Source: Diadema setosum (taxonomy: Eukaryota > Echinodermata > Echinoidea > Diadematoida > Diadematidae). From it: DNA of 64,000 nt. Within the stretch, counting starts at the first letter, position 1; each line of letters starts with the position of its first letter. The notes under the pieces were generated by a model. The model saw nothing but the letters and a program-made list of their open reading frames with translations. It ran no database searches and was not told the origin of the DNA. A program made the position numbers and the translations under genes. Where the stretch lies: assembly GCF_964275005.1 (NCBI RefSeq), contig NC_092690.1, positions 6,603,836 to 6,667,835 of the forward strand. The letters run 5' to 3'. Positions 36,692-49,026 of the stretch are shown piece by piece.

Positions 36692-37385
36692 ATCACCCAA
36701 TTTCACCTTTTTTTTTTTTTTTTTTGGTTACCGAAATCGCCATCTGGTAACGCTGCTACGGATTGATCATCGTTCCCCACCTATGCAGCAAACTATTGTT
36801 GGTTTAAATGCGGCAAACGAGTAGACTGGTCACAATCTTTGTTGCATGCACTCGGACTGTAATGTTTTGCTTATCTGCTGGAGCAATCGCTGAAATCAAA
36901 ATGACATTGCTTGTATTAGAGAGACACTTCCGAAGCTGATTCGTCATCCAAGGTTTGCTTGATAAATGCGCTGTGACAGATACTATTATGTATCTTCCTA
37001 TTTCAACATGTTTATTTTTGTTTTTGTTTTTCGTTTGTCTATCATTGTTTTGTATTGTTTGTATCATATATGCCTTTTATCAGTGCCTGTCAGTTTATCT
37101 GGAGGATACCACGATAACGAGCTGGGGGAGAGTATAGTTTTATTTTTTCAATGCATGTTCAATAAGTATGAATAGAGTGCCCATCACTTGTCTTCTTCTG
37201 GTGACGACATCCATGATAGACTAGAAAAAGATTACATCCAGATTCTCTGTAACAACCATGAGACGGTTTCCCACATGATCACAACTGTGAAACTAAAGCG
37301 TTGGAACAAGCATCGAATAACGCGGTCACAAATCTAATAAAGTCTCTTTTGCGACGAAATTGGCTTCCGAATACCATAGAGCCAG
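36692..37385. other. unassigned spacer
   Basis: No supported gene. Poly-T at 36709-36725 and short open frames only. Confidence 0.4.
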
Positions 37386-37765
37386 GGCCGGGGGAGCGTT
37401 TTCAAAAGTGGGGAGGGGGAGGGGGGCACTTCCGGGTTCTTAAGCAAAAAAAAAAAAACAAAAAAAAAAGGCCTTCAGCGCAACTTCTGGTTCCACTTCC
37501 GGGTTTCTTCAGTTGACTTTAGCTGACAAGCAAAAAAACAAAACAAAAAGAAATTATCGCGCTCACACTTCAAGATTTCTATATATTTCTTTCTAGTGCT
37601 ACATACGTACGTTCTTCGGGGGTAAAAAAAAAAAAAAAAAAGGTGGGGGGGGGGGAGGGAGGTGCTCAAAGTGGTGACATCTTATGTATTCCTTTGCATG
37701 GTGCAAAAAAAAAGTGGGGGGGGGGGCCCGATCCCCCCGTGCCCCCTGGTTCCGCCGGCCATGAG
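37386..37765 (-). mobile_element. GGCCGGCGGA-headed repeat, copy 1
   Basis: On the minus strand it begins ATGGCCGGCGGAACCAGG. It then has a G/C run, the word gatgtcaccactttgagc, and aactgaagaaacccggaag followed by an A/T run. A related copy in the opposite orientation is at 60527-60770. Homopolymers inside make it hard to delimit. Class unknown. Confidence 0.55.
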
Positions 37766-37860
37766 GGCGACGGATGTAATTCGAATTGAAATCTCCTCAG
37801 TATTTCAAAAGGTTCATAGACAAACAGGATAGACTGGTAGGCCTAAATATCCGGTAACAC

Positions 37861-38190
37861 GACATTAATTTTGCTCCTGCGACAATTGCTCCAGGGCCCT
37901 GTTTTATGAAGAGTTAAAATTGATTATATAGTTGATTTCAACTGTAAGTCTATGACAGCCTGTGTGGTACGGAAATTTGTAATCGATTATATCTTTTGAT
38001 AAAACGGGGCCCAGTTCTATTTTATCCATAGGGACTCAATAAGGCTAGGGTTAGAGTTGTTATGGGTTTTATGTTTAGTTTGATGTGACGAGAAGGATTA
38101 GGGTTAGCGTTATGTGTGTGGGGAGAATTTATGTTTGGTAAATAGCGTGTAGTTATTTCATGGGAGCAACCGTCGCAGGAGCAAAATGTC
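37861..38190. mobile_element. foldback element interrupted by a MITE
   Basis: The outer arms 37861-37892 (ttgctcctgcgacaattgct) and 38162-38190 (gcaaccgtcgcaggagcaaa) are inverted. Between them lie degenerate GGGTTAG words (38041-38110) and a separate MITE at 37894-38012. Confidence 0.7.
37894..38012. mobile_element. MITE of the GGGCCCGTTTYATAAA family, copy 3
   Basis: It starts GGGCCCTGTTTTATGAAG and ends TTGATAAAACGGGGCCC, about 119 bp. It is nested in the foldback element 37861-38190, so it is the younger insertion. Confidence 0.75.
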
Positions 38191-38201
38191 AGTGGAACCA
38201 A

Positions 38202-38234
<33 letters not shown>

Positions 38235-39137
38235 CGGGCATGTGTGGGTGCGTGCGTGTGTGTGTTTGTGTGATCTGAGCACAAAATTGCTATAATTCAG
38301 AGAGGGTTTTGTAGGGCATTTTTTTTTCAGATGGCAAGAGTAACGACGCATTTTTTTTTTTTTTATATTGTAGACACAGCTTGAGTATAATATCATGGGC
38401 ACACAATCGCCATACACATACATGCACACACAAACACCGACACACATGTGAACAAGATGATTTCCAACCAATTATCTTAATTTGACACTTTTTGAAGTTC
38501 CTGTTTATCGTTCGTACAGTCCTCGAGGTCATGATGTAACGTCTGACCTAAATTTGATAGCAAAAAAAAAAAAATCCCTTCAACAATGTTTTTTTTTTTT
38601 TTCAAATATTCGTTTCCAATTTCACGATTCTGCAATGATGTATGACCAATATTTCACCAAGAGGATAATTCCACAAAAATAATTATCACCATCATTATTA
38701 TCATTATCGTCACCATCGCCATCAATTCTGTCATCAGTTATTGCAATGTTAGTGTTTTTTATGTATTACTTCCGTTGCAAAAGTTGACAAGCAAGCAAGA
38801 AAAAAAGAATGCCTACAAGTAATAATCGGATATTTCACATTTTTCTGGTAAGCGTGTCAACTTGAAAGTTGAGCTAAGGGTAGATAAAAACCCTATAATA
38901 TTCAATCAGCAAAAATCAACATTTTGGGGTTTTTTTCTCGGTTGTAGTGCAGGCGACTTGTGGCTGCTTTTGATGTGATGGGTCACAAATAGTAAAGTTT
39001 TTGTTTGCCCTCGTTACTGATGCTGATATTATCTCCTTTACCATCGCGATCTTGTTTGGGATTTTCTGCAATGAACGCACATACACCAGACTTGACTCAC
39101 TCGCATAATATTCACGCAGGTATTACAAACACAATTA
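38191..39137. other. unassigned spacer
   Basis: It contains a (TG)n tract (38203-38232), poly-T runs and TCA/TTA triplet patches (38690-38740). No gene is seen. Confidence 0.45.
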
Positions 39138-39419
39138 GGTTACAGCTCGTTATTCCGAAGGTTCATTATTCCGAAGGCTCTTCAGTCCGAAGATTTGTTA
39201 AACCGAAGGTTCGTTTTTCCGAATTTCATTTTCGGATTAACAAATCTTCGGAATAACGAACCTTCGGAATAACGCTAAAAATGTTCGGATTAACGAACTC
39301 TTTTTCATTTTCGGATTAACGAACCTCTAGGTATAGGGAATTTGTGTCTTTCGGATTAACGAACCTTCGGAATAACGAACCTTCGGAATATCGAACCTTC
39401 GGAATAACGAACAGCACCC
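39138..39419 (+). mobile_element. CGAACCTTCGGAATAA array element, copy 1
   Basis: It starts GGTTACAGCTCGTTATTCC and ends GGAATAACGAACAGCACCC. The body is made of many short units in both orientations (ttcgttattccgaagg and its complement, plus ttttcggattaacgaac), so it can fold into many hairpins. The word ctaggtatagggaatttgtg near 39327 is shared with the 59.5-kb copy and marks homology beyond the simple unit. Confidence 0.85.
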
Positions 39420-40712
39420 TAAACACAATACAGGCATACGAACGCACACCATTACACCCAAACATTAAATACTCACTTTTCATCACACACTCTAATACTC
39501 GCTCTTTATCATACACTTATTTACTCACTCACGTCTCATCACATGCTTAATGACATTCACGTGCTTTGACTTGTAAGGATATAATTTGCGCGGTAATAAT
39601 CTACCAATTATAAATTTACATTCGGGCCCTACTTCACACACACACACACACACACACACACAACTCACACACACACACACAAAATGATTCTAAGACAGCA
39701 TCATGAAGATCACATGAAGTCATGCTGGAATGGCAGTTGTCATGGTAACGACACGTAACAAGCTTTCAGATTGGCTGTTGCGATGGGAAGTTGTCATAGT
39801 TGCTATCCTAATATCTTTTATGAAATGAGACCCATTTAACCCACGTTAATGGTTAAATACACACAGGCGAACAACAAATTATGATTAAATTCACCATTCA
39901 CTTTACACCTTTGTGATATTACTAGCCAGGGCTGCGTGGTTTTTTGAGTAACACAACGACAAATTTTCAAAATGATGAATCAGATTTCCTTACAAAATTG
40001 AATACACTGTATACATAATAGGCATATTTAAATCCAACATAAACAATTTTGTGCTCATTTAGATAGAGGTTGTGTACGTGACTATTCGAACAGCTGTAAA
40101 AATTATATCGTTTTACTTCGACTCCTTACGCAATTTGAAAAAAAAAAAATCATCAGGTTTAAATGGTACAATTATTCCACCTTAAAGAAAAAGTGCATTT
40201 AAGCCTGCTGAAATTAAAGTTTTTAGTGATTCTCTATGACGGTATGTACGGTACTGCATGTTGAATAAGTCATAGATGCTGAAAGCCTATGAGATGTGCC
40301 TGAAGAAACAATCATGGCAATAAAGGCATCAAAACCAAGAAACATATGCACCGGAGGACAAGTATGACGCAAGGGAATCACAACCAATGAAAAGTTAATG
40401 ACGTCAGCGCTGATATCTCTCCTTCATGCTCAATATAATGACACGAAACTACCTCAACATGTTTCTTCCTGCGAAAGCAACTCCCTACTCCTCGCAAATA
40501 AAGGGAATTATATGTCATGCCAGAGCTTAAATATCGGGATCTATCTGCCCGAGGTATTCAATGCGCTCATCTACATAATTAATCACTCCCGACCTGTCTG
40601 AACATCATCAATAAAATGTGCACCGTTCACCTGCTCACTCGGCGGATCAATTACCAAACGAGCTTGGTACGACATGCGGCTTGCCAATGCTGCGCTCACT
40701 TGTACGCAAAAC
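39420..40712. other. unassigned spacer
   Basis: A (CA)n tract lies at 39638-39680. At 39750-39832 there is a fragment resembling the right half of a GGGCCCGTTTYATAAA-type element (ttttatgaaatgagaccc). No gene is seen. Confidence 0.45.
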
Positions 40713-41612
40713 TTGTACAGAGTGTATAAAAAAAAAGGTAATCCAACTTTGGAGTGCTGCCGTTTCTTAATCGTCAGTTATGAAGAGCACAACGTTGGCT
40801 GTAAGGAAAGAGAAACTCTTTTTCTTTCCATTGATACCTAATTATGTTGACAATTGTCATGCATGACCTAGCACATGTACTTTAAAGACGACAATGACAA
40901 ATTACACTTTTTCCAAGTTTGCGTGTTATTGAGAAGGAACGATGCATGTTTGACTGCATGGATGAGATCTGTCAGTGAAAGTGGTCAAATTATCAGGCCA
41001 GCCTGCACGACTGCAAATTCGTGTTTTAGGGTTTCTTCTAACGTTTTATGGTTCATAGCCTTTAACATGGCCACGTTGTCGATATTTGGTCCTTCCCATT
41101 AAGACGAAACCATTATCTTTTCATATTCAAGACGTGGTTTGCCACTGGGAGCTATATGTTGAATATGAACAGAGAAAAATGGATTGTGTGGGTTGGCCTC
41201 TGTGGGAGCAACCAAGTTTTCGGACAAAAGGCCACGTTAAAGCTTATGGACCATAAAATGTTAGGAGAAAACCTAAACACAAACCCTAAACACAAAACCT
41301 AAACATAAACCTGCATTCGTACAGGCTGGCCTATTTGGCAACTTTCATTGACAGATCTCATCCATGCAGTGAGACATGCATTGTTCCTTCACAATAACAC
41401 GCAAACTTGGAAAAAGTGCAATTTGTCATTGTCGTCTTTAAAGTCCATGTGCTCAGTCATGCATGACAATTGTCAACATAATTAGGTATCAATTGAAAGA
41501 GGAAGAGTTTCCCTTTCCTTACAACCAACATTGTGCTCTAACTGACAATTAAGAAATGGCAGCTCTGCAAAGTTGGATTACTTTTTTTTTTTGATACGCT
41601 CTGTAGAATAGG
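40713..41612. repeat. 900-bp foldback element with about 300-bp arms
   Basis: The left arm starts acagagtgtataaaaaaaa and the right arm ends ttttttgatacgctctgt, a terminal inverted repeat. Inside, long inverted matches run through ccaactttg, gacaattgtcatgcatgac, ccaagtttgcgtgttattg, catggatgagatctgtca and aggccagcctg. A second nested inversion (ttttatggttcatagcctt / agcttatggaccataaaat) lies near the centre. It is non-coding. The ends look like a DNA transposon derivative of unknown class. Confidence 0.85.
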
Positions 41613-43018
41613 CGTTGGTCCATTGGTCACTCTCTCTCTCTCTCTCTCTCTGTCACTTATTCACGCACACAAATGCACGCACTCATCCACCCCCCCCCCC
41701 CCACATACACACACACAGGCAAGTACTCAAACACAAACACAAACATACTATTTTTTCTCTGTCTCTCTTTTTTTTTTTTTTTTTTTTTTTAATAACTGAA
41801 TGTGTGCCCTACGGGCGGGCTATTGTGGAGAAAGCGAACCCAAGCAGAAATAACACACAATGGTGCCACCTGTTCGCTGTTAAAGTCTTCTCCAATCGTC
41901 AATCGTCCAGCCAAACCTCCTAGTCAAATATACAGGGCTGAAACAGGTTGCCTTGCAAGCCAAACACATGTTTGTCTTTCACATTGTAAAGTAAGTGAGA
42001 CTGTAAATGAATATGTTCAGAAGAAATCATATCTAAGGAAGATGTGAACATTTTGCCTTCGAATGTTGTTGGGGTCCCACTACCACCGATTGACACATTT
42101 TGTACTGTGTATTGTCAGGGTTTGACGTAATGACCTTGGTGAAAGTATCTTTCAGCTGTGTCCCACTGATTCCTAATTGAATACATTTTCCACTCAATCA
42201 TCAAATATATCCATTTTTAGTCGAGTTGCATTGTTTAATAGTAAGACTCTTGTTCACGCTGTGTCGCATACCTTTATACTAAGATACACTTTAGCGTACG
42301 TACGCTTGAAACCATCGTGACAAAATTCATAAAAAAAACATGCAACGTCGTCATTTGCGCTCAGTTCAAGACATGTATTGGTGATTACTTCAAGTTGACT
42401 ATAATAATGAATAGTACAATAATTATCATTACATGACGCCACGATGCCAACAGCTTGTTGGTTGTTGACAAGATTTGGTCAAAAGTATGACAACTGAAGC
42501 ACTGAGATCTATCATAGTGTGCCTAGAAAGAAAGGCTGAAACACAAACGCACGCGTCCATTTCAGAGGAGTGAAAGATGTTACACACAGTTAATGGCATT
42601 ATTTCTGTGACTGCGGAGAAAAATTACATTGCTCAAAAGAAGAAGCAGAAGGCTATTCTAAATCCAATTGTGATTAGACGGCAAAATCTCCTGAAACGTA
42701 TGTAAAGGTTGCCAAGGAAACGTCATGGCACCTTCAAATACGTTTAGTCAATTATCAAACAACACCGACTTTTAACGTACGCACCGCGAAACACGATCAA
42801 TAATGATTATTCGGATTTCTTTGTTCAACAACAATGAATAATTCTAAAACAAAATGACTCTTCCAAAAAGTCAACCTTCGGAAAAAGCGATGTCCACATC
42901 TGGTTAATAGCTATAACGAGAACATAACATTGTAGGTTTCACTTTCATGTTGTCTGTTTCAGTGTTCTGCTGTGGAAGTCTGTAGAGCCACAAATGATTA
43001 AGTATCTACACGATAAAA
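41613..43018. other. spacer and probable 3' UTR of the RIIa-domain gene
   Basis: TC, C and T runs lie at 41632-41790. Beyond that no gene is seen. The part nearest 43018 is probably the 3' UTR of the minus-strand RIIa gene, with no polyadenylation signal I could choose with confidence. Confidence 0.4.
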
Positions 43019-46000
43019 TCACAAGTTTAGAACGGCTAATCCGTGTTTCCGGCTCCACTGTGTACTCTTCTGTGTCCGCGGGTGCCTCGCCTGATTCGCC
43101 AGTGTCTTCTGGTGGTGCACTCGATGGTTCGGGAGGTACCCCCTCATCTTCTGCAGGCATTCTGTCGGCGCGGAGTCTTCCTCCATGGCAGCAGGCGCAT
43201 CAGCTGAAGATGCCGCTTCGGCAAGATCTGGCTCCACGGATGTGGCGTCGGGGATATTCTCAACCGGTGTAGTCTCCTCTGGTGAGATTCAAGACAAGCC
43301 AAACCAAATTCATGATAATGATTTTAAAAAAAGATCACACACAAAATATCCTAATACAAACCTAAAATGAAAAACTTTTTTTTCTAAAAAAAAAAATAAT
43401 TATATGAGCAAAAAACCATTTACACATGAGTACAAAGAAACACACACACACACACACACACACATGTGCACGCATATGGAAATAAAATGCATATGGGTTT
43501 GTGTGTCTTCGACAGCAGTATGTGTTACTTCTCGAAATCGTCTATATTTTCATAGGCCAATGTATAATAAAGTTGCTCGCATTTGGAAATGACGTTTGCA
43601 AGTAGAGGAAAGCTTTCGTAAATGCATCCATGCTCGCTAGGAGAATGGTTAAACAGCGCGGCTTACATGACTGTATGGCAGAAGAAGACATGGTACAGTC
43701 TCGTTTGAATGCCACTGGTTACGTAACAATGTTTTTGATGATATCAATATGTTTACCGGGTGTAGGTGCTGCTGGCTCGGGTGCAGGTGCTGCTGGTTCG
43801 GGTGTAGTTGCTGCTGGTTCGGCCTCCGCCGCCGTCGGCTCATTCTCCTGGCCCGGTGGGGTTTCCGGGCGCTTGGCAACGGTGTCTGGAGCAGGAAGGC
43901 CTTCTTCTGTTGGAAAATTATATCACGGAAAATGTGCTATTCAAGAGTAGTAAACTGCATCCCATCCACAAGAGCTATGTAGTAACTGCCTTCAAAATTA
44001 GTTGCCATGCACTGCTGTTCTGTATTCTAATTGCATTTTCTTTGTTGCTGTTACATGTTTCATTATAACGCAAAACCGGACATGTACAATAGACACTAAT
44101 AGATACGCATATTACTACTCTTTGCACCTTCCATTGCCTTCGCTGTGAATCAATATTTTGAAGTGAAAGACAGAGGAAGAAGCAACAGAAGAAAAGGGCC
44201 GCACTCTTTTGACTGTAGTAATGTGAAGTGAACAGTAACTCGTGAAGTGCTGTACCTGACTTTCTTAACAACAACAACAAAAAAACATAAACATAAATAA
44301 ATGAAGAAATAAATCTTACAAACTGAACTAAAAACGGTGCCTCATACCAGGAAGAATATCATCACTACATGCTTTGTTCTGAGGAAACGTGCCAAATCCA
44401 AACAACTCGGGGCGCTTTCATTTGATAAGAAGATCTGTAAAAACAGAAACTGAGTAAAGCTTCAAATATTAAAAGGAGAAGTAATTAACAGCGTGAGGAG
44501 ATACCCTTTGCGGTAAACTGCATTTTGTTCACGAACCTGGTGTCCCCTTTTTGGCAGCGGGGGCCGAGTCGCCACTCGCTGAGCTGTCCTGGGGTTCGGG
44601 TCTCTTGGTTCCTGCACTCGCTCGTTCACTCTTGATCTGGGCGTATTGGGCTTGAACTCGTGCGATGAGCTCGCCGTGCAGACACGGATCGAACCCCGTA
44701 CCTTGTGCGATGAGCAAAAACAAAATGTTACATTGGCAGCAGCTGTGAGTACAACTCGGATAGGCCTACATTATCTGACACCAGTAATCACACACTATAA
44801 TACACTCTTTGATAATTATCCATTACAAGGGACAATAATTGTGATAATGATGTTCATTTGCCAAGGGTAGCCTCTTGATTAAGCACCGCTTGTTCCTACA
44901 CGTTTCTTCTAATACATGTATCATGATTCCGAACGCTACTAGTATATCACGCATACATTATTTTAAGCACCTCGGCAAATGGGCGCACCGATGGTAAAAC
45001 GTATTTTCCGGGGATTTAGGCAAGTTTTGAGCCTGGAAAAGCTTGTTCGACAGGACTTGGCCTTGATACAGCATGTACCACAAAAGTCTAATTACCACTG
45101 GATATCACATCGTGACAAGATAGAAAGCATGCAGCTCATTTTGGCGTTTGGTTCCTTTTGGCAGTTCACTTAGCTATTCAAATTCATGAAATTCTTATTT
45201 ACGTCGATGTAGGGCAATTTGTCAATCAGTTGCAGTTCACTTAGCTGTTGGAACTTAATTAATGCCTACAAAAACCGTAACTAGAAAATAAGTTGAGCAC
45301 TGCCGACTGGGAAACATATACGGTGTGTATGTTTTGGCCTAGTTTCATCAATTTAGTCCATAATCAAGCCAATAAGAAAGAAAAACAAATCAGCAACGCG
45401 GTCAGGTAAAGAAAGTAGACTACAAATTAAAAAACAGAAGACCAAAACGCCACAGGGCACAGAATGAGTGGCTAATGAGGGAACAAGCCTCTTAATATGG
45501 AATAATTGCCCCTACATACATGTAGATATTTTTCCACACATAAACACACCCTCTCACCATCACAGACATACACACAGACACACACATCGACGCACTTTGG
45601 TTACAAATACAAGCAAATGGGTGCGATTAGCAGGTGCACTGTTCCAGTGATGACGAATTAAAACAATCAATGATTGGATGTATTCTACTGAGGACTGAAC
45701 ATTGGATGAACGTACTTTCTCGAATGGCGAGTACATCTTGGAGAAAACCAGCGATGAACTTGATGCTGTCCTTCGGCTGCTCGCGAAGCACCTCGTGCGA
45801 TATGAGACGGATGATGTTCTGGAAGCCCGGGGGAACGGTCAACTTGACCGTCCCGTACCGTACGGCCGCGTCAGATGGGTCGCTGAAATCTACCATTGAA
45901 TAAAAGTGATGAGAATGGTACTATCTTTGAATGGTTGGGCAGTGGCTGGTGACAGATAGATAATTCGCGAAAATGGAAAGGTCTGCAGATAGCAGAAAGA

Positions 46001-46906
46001 ATTCGCGACCGCAATAAGATGTCGGGAAACGTAATAATTGGTAAAGTATCAAATAGAATAATGACTGCAAAAAAAAAAAATAAAAGATTTACGTGTAAGT
46101 AAATGAGAATAAGGCCAAAAAGGTCATATCTAGGGTCTGCAGTTTGAAGTTGTTAGTTACGGACATCGCTAAAGACATTTCAAATTCAAGAAACGTTCAC
46201 AAATCCTACTTGATTCCGCCAACTTCGATTGCATTATTCAAAGTAGACGGAGTAGAGCAAAGACATGACAGAATTATTAATGATCATTACGCAAACTGAA
46301 AATAAAGACGGAAAAGAAGAAATAAGAGAAAGTCAAACTTGTCAAAGGAGATGAATATAGAAGATGATAAAGAAGAAGAAGGAGAAGAAGAGGAAAAAAA
46401 GAAGAAGGAAAAGAAGAAGAAGAAGAAGAGAGAGAGAGAGTGAAAAAAAAAACTTGAGGAATTAGAGACAATTACTGGACGCACCGGGCTTGAAGGCGCC
46501 ATTGCACAACCAGTGAAACTAGGTTGCATTTGTACCATCTGGCATACAGTATCTAGTCTCGGATTCAATACATTACTTATTTAAGTACATGTACTTTGTT
46601 GTGCATTAACGTCAATTGAAGGTCCTTGAAAAACACGAAGTCGCAACGGCAGTATAGAATTATTGCATTACTACTGCCTCCTAGAGTCCTAGTTACAGCG
46701 CACCAAACAAGGACTTTGAAGTAGACCGATGACATTTTAAGAGAAATTGATATGTGCTGCTTCCATTAACAGCTGAAACGACATTTAGAAACTTGAGAAA
46801 GAGGGGGGGGGGGGGAGGGTGGAGGGAGAAACACTCGTCGTTTCTAACTGAAACAGACCTTTGAAATACAGCAATGTTTTGACTTACCATTATACTGCCC
46901 TGCCAT
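43019..46906 (-). CDS. RIIa-domain protein, SP17/CABYR-like
   Basis: Five coding exons on the minus strand: 46888-46906, 45716-45889, 44537-44701, 43757-43906 and 43278 down to about 43019. All have GT-AG borders and matching phase. The protein starts MAGQYNDFSDPSD. Residues 25-64 (VPPGFQNIIRLISHEVLREQ onward) form an RIIa dimerisation/docking domain like that of PKA-RII, SP17, CABYR and ROPN1, which binds A-kinase anchoring proteins. The following ESTGFDP matches the SP17 layout. The tail is rich in Pro, Ala and Glu (EPAAPAPEPAAPTP) and acidic, as in CABYR; no IQ motif is seen. In the last exon the acidic, proline-rich composition changes frame near 43160. As given, the frame ends at 43019 (255 aa) in a basic tail, whereas the other frame runs to 42945. 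An axonemal or sperm-flagellar role is inference. Confidence 0.85.
43436..43463. repeat. CA microsatellite in an RIIa-gene intron
   Basis: A (CA)n run between the last two coding exons. Confidence 0.9.
46373..46450. repeat. purine-rich GAA/GA tract in RIIa-gene intron 1
   Basis: Nearly uninterrupted A and G on the plus strand (gaagaagaag, gagagagaga). On the gene's own strand this is a long pyrimidine tract. Ser/Phe-rich frames over it are artefacts. Confidence 0.9.
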
Positions 46907-46932
46907 GTCTGAAATATCCCGCAGGCTCAGCT
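46907..46932 (-). other. 5' UTR part of the first coding exon, RIIa gene
   Basis: On the minus strand a pyrimidine-rich stretch ends TTTTAG at 46933-46938. It is followed by 26 nt and then ATGGCAGGG, with A at -3 (gacATGG). This implies at least one further 5' non-coding exon to the right. Confidence 0.5.
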
Positions 46933-48941
46933 CTAAAAGAAGAACGAAAATGTAAAAATCGAAGTTGTAAATTAAATACGTAACGTCATTTAATATCTAC
47001 ACCGTGTCTTTAGTCAAAAATGTAGATCTATATCAATAGATATTGAAAAAGCAAGTAGATACAAAAAAAAAAAATCTACGCCCTTTACTGTTATTAGATA
47101 AATGAATAGGGTTCCTAGTTCTAAAAGAAATATTTGAATCATAGGAAATTTTGATAGAATTGCGAAAGAAAGCTTAATTACAACAACAACAAAAAAATTG
47201 ACTGCAATCATTACTGCTCTAAGTTAAACTCTGTTACTTATGCAGTTGGCATCATGCTAGATTGCTACTTCAAACGAAGTCGGACTTCTCAATGTGTGAT
47301 TCTGGCAGTGTTTATCTGCACCGAATTAGGCATGGACAAAGATTATGCGAGGTACGTACATTGTTAATTGTATTCATGAAAATGGATTTGATACGTAAAT
47401 ATAAAACCGCACAAATCATATTATGGCCCATATGGGAACAAATTTCCGTCTTAATTTGCTAATCACGATGCAAAGAAAGATGTGCTGTCAGTTAAACCTG
47501 TACCGTAAAATTATCATTGCTTATTTCAGCAGGTAGGCCTAAATCGTAATATTATCAGTAGGCCTAATATTACCAATGTTTTGTTAAAGAATGGCATTGG
47601 TGACCACAAATGGTTAGGGCACTAGGCTAGAATAAAAAAGAAACTGACCTGTTCAAACTTCATTGTGATATTAAGTGCTTAATACAAATACAAGAAAAGA
47701 AAACAGGAAAAATAAAACTACACTGCAACAAGATGTCAAAAATTATGCGTGTACCTTTTAGACATCCACACTAAATTTCTACTCTAGAAAGCCTTCATTT
47801 AGGACCTTTAATATGTGCTAAGAAAGACCTGAAAGTATGTTATGTAATGCCTATGTCGTATTCTGTATGTTGTTAGCATCAACGATACTAACGTTAAACA
47901 GTTTTATACCATCTAGCCTAGACCTTTGTGGAATACAACCAACTTGAAAAAAAAAAATACTTTCGATATCCACAGAGAAAACCAGTTAGGCACCAAGTTT
48001 GGCACTAAGATCCAACAGTCACCGGTAAAATCTCGACTGTTAGAGACATTCGTTTATAGGCCCACCACAAGTTATAGATCTAAGACGTCTAACGGTTCGC
48101 AACAACCAGTAGCAGCACGTATGACGTATCTAATACCTAGATACCGATACTATTGAGGTAGGGCCTAACGTGTTAGGCCTAAATAGAAGAAACAACATAG
48201 CAATAAACACTAACGTTACAGTCAGACTAGGTCGACGGCCAACACACAATGAATTTTGAAGATGAACTCTCTCGTTACATTTCTAAAATAAAAACGGTTT
48301 CCTCACCTCTTGTTTTTGTAAAGCTTAACGTAAAGTCGAAAATAACAGAGTGGTTGAGTTTGACAAAAAAGTAATAACCATGTTAGAATGTTCGAAAAAG
48401 CTCGGCATGAGTAACTTATTACCTATTTATTAAGTAACAAATCAACGAGAATTCCCAAAAGTTCAAATCATTATGACTGTAACACTATTTAGTGTCCAAA
48501 CATTTGACGTTTACACCACTTTGTGCTCTAACGCAGATGTGAACTTATTGTGTGCAGTTTCCGTCATCATACAGCAGGCAACACACCATGGCAAGGCAAT
48601 ACACATGATTACCGAGTAGGCCTACTGACTGTGGTATTGAATGACGTATGAATATGATTTCTATGTAATCTAGCCATGTAAAACAAAGCAAAAATAGAAT
48701 TAGAATATTTGATTTCTACCTAACAAGTTAGAAGACTATGAAATGTAACAAAACTATTATGACTTAATTAGGCCTAACGATAAACAAAAGCTCCACGTTT
48801 TATTTGACTGAGCTTGTTTCTATAGCCTAAAGTTGAATGTGTTTAGTCTAGCCTTGTCTTAGCACTTATGGCCTAGGCCCCTAACTACTGTATTAGTCTA
48901 CTAAACGTTAGGGTCTATACTATAGCCCAGGCCTAAATTGT
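46933..48941. other. spacer or 5' intron of the RIIa gene
   Basis: No coding exon seen. A possible 5' UTR exon ends at AACAAGAG|GTGAGG on the minus strand (near 48310), but this is only a splice-site guess. AGGCCTA words are frequent between 47520 and 48960. Confidence 0.3.
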
Positions 48942-49026
48942 CTTAGGCCCTAACGTTACTTCTCGGCAGCTTCAAAACAATAAACTAAGTTCATTGTTTT
49001 GAAGCTGCCGAGAAGTAGGGCCTAAG
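48942..49026. repeat. hairpin with a 24-bp perfect stem
   Basis: acttctcggcagcttcaaaa followed by caat pairs perfectly with its complement around a loop of about 13 nt. The stem extends through aggccct / agggcct with a small bulge. It could be a short palindromic element or a small-RNA hairpin. Confidence 0.75.

Noticed and set aside
39138-39419. CRISPR-like look of regularly spaced short palindromic repeats
   Set aside because: The units alternate in orientation, have no unique spacers, and lie in a eukaryotic genome. It is a multi-hairpin repeat element.
46484-46565. Possible extra exon in RIIa-gene intron 1
   Set aside because: The splice-like borders are weak, and skipping it gives a perfect join of exons 46888-46906 and 45716-45889 into a normal RIIa N-terminus.
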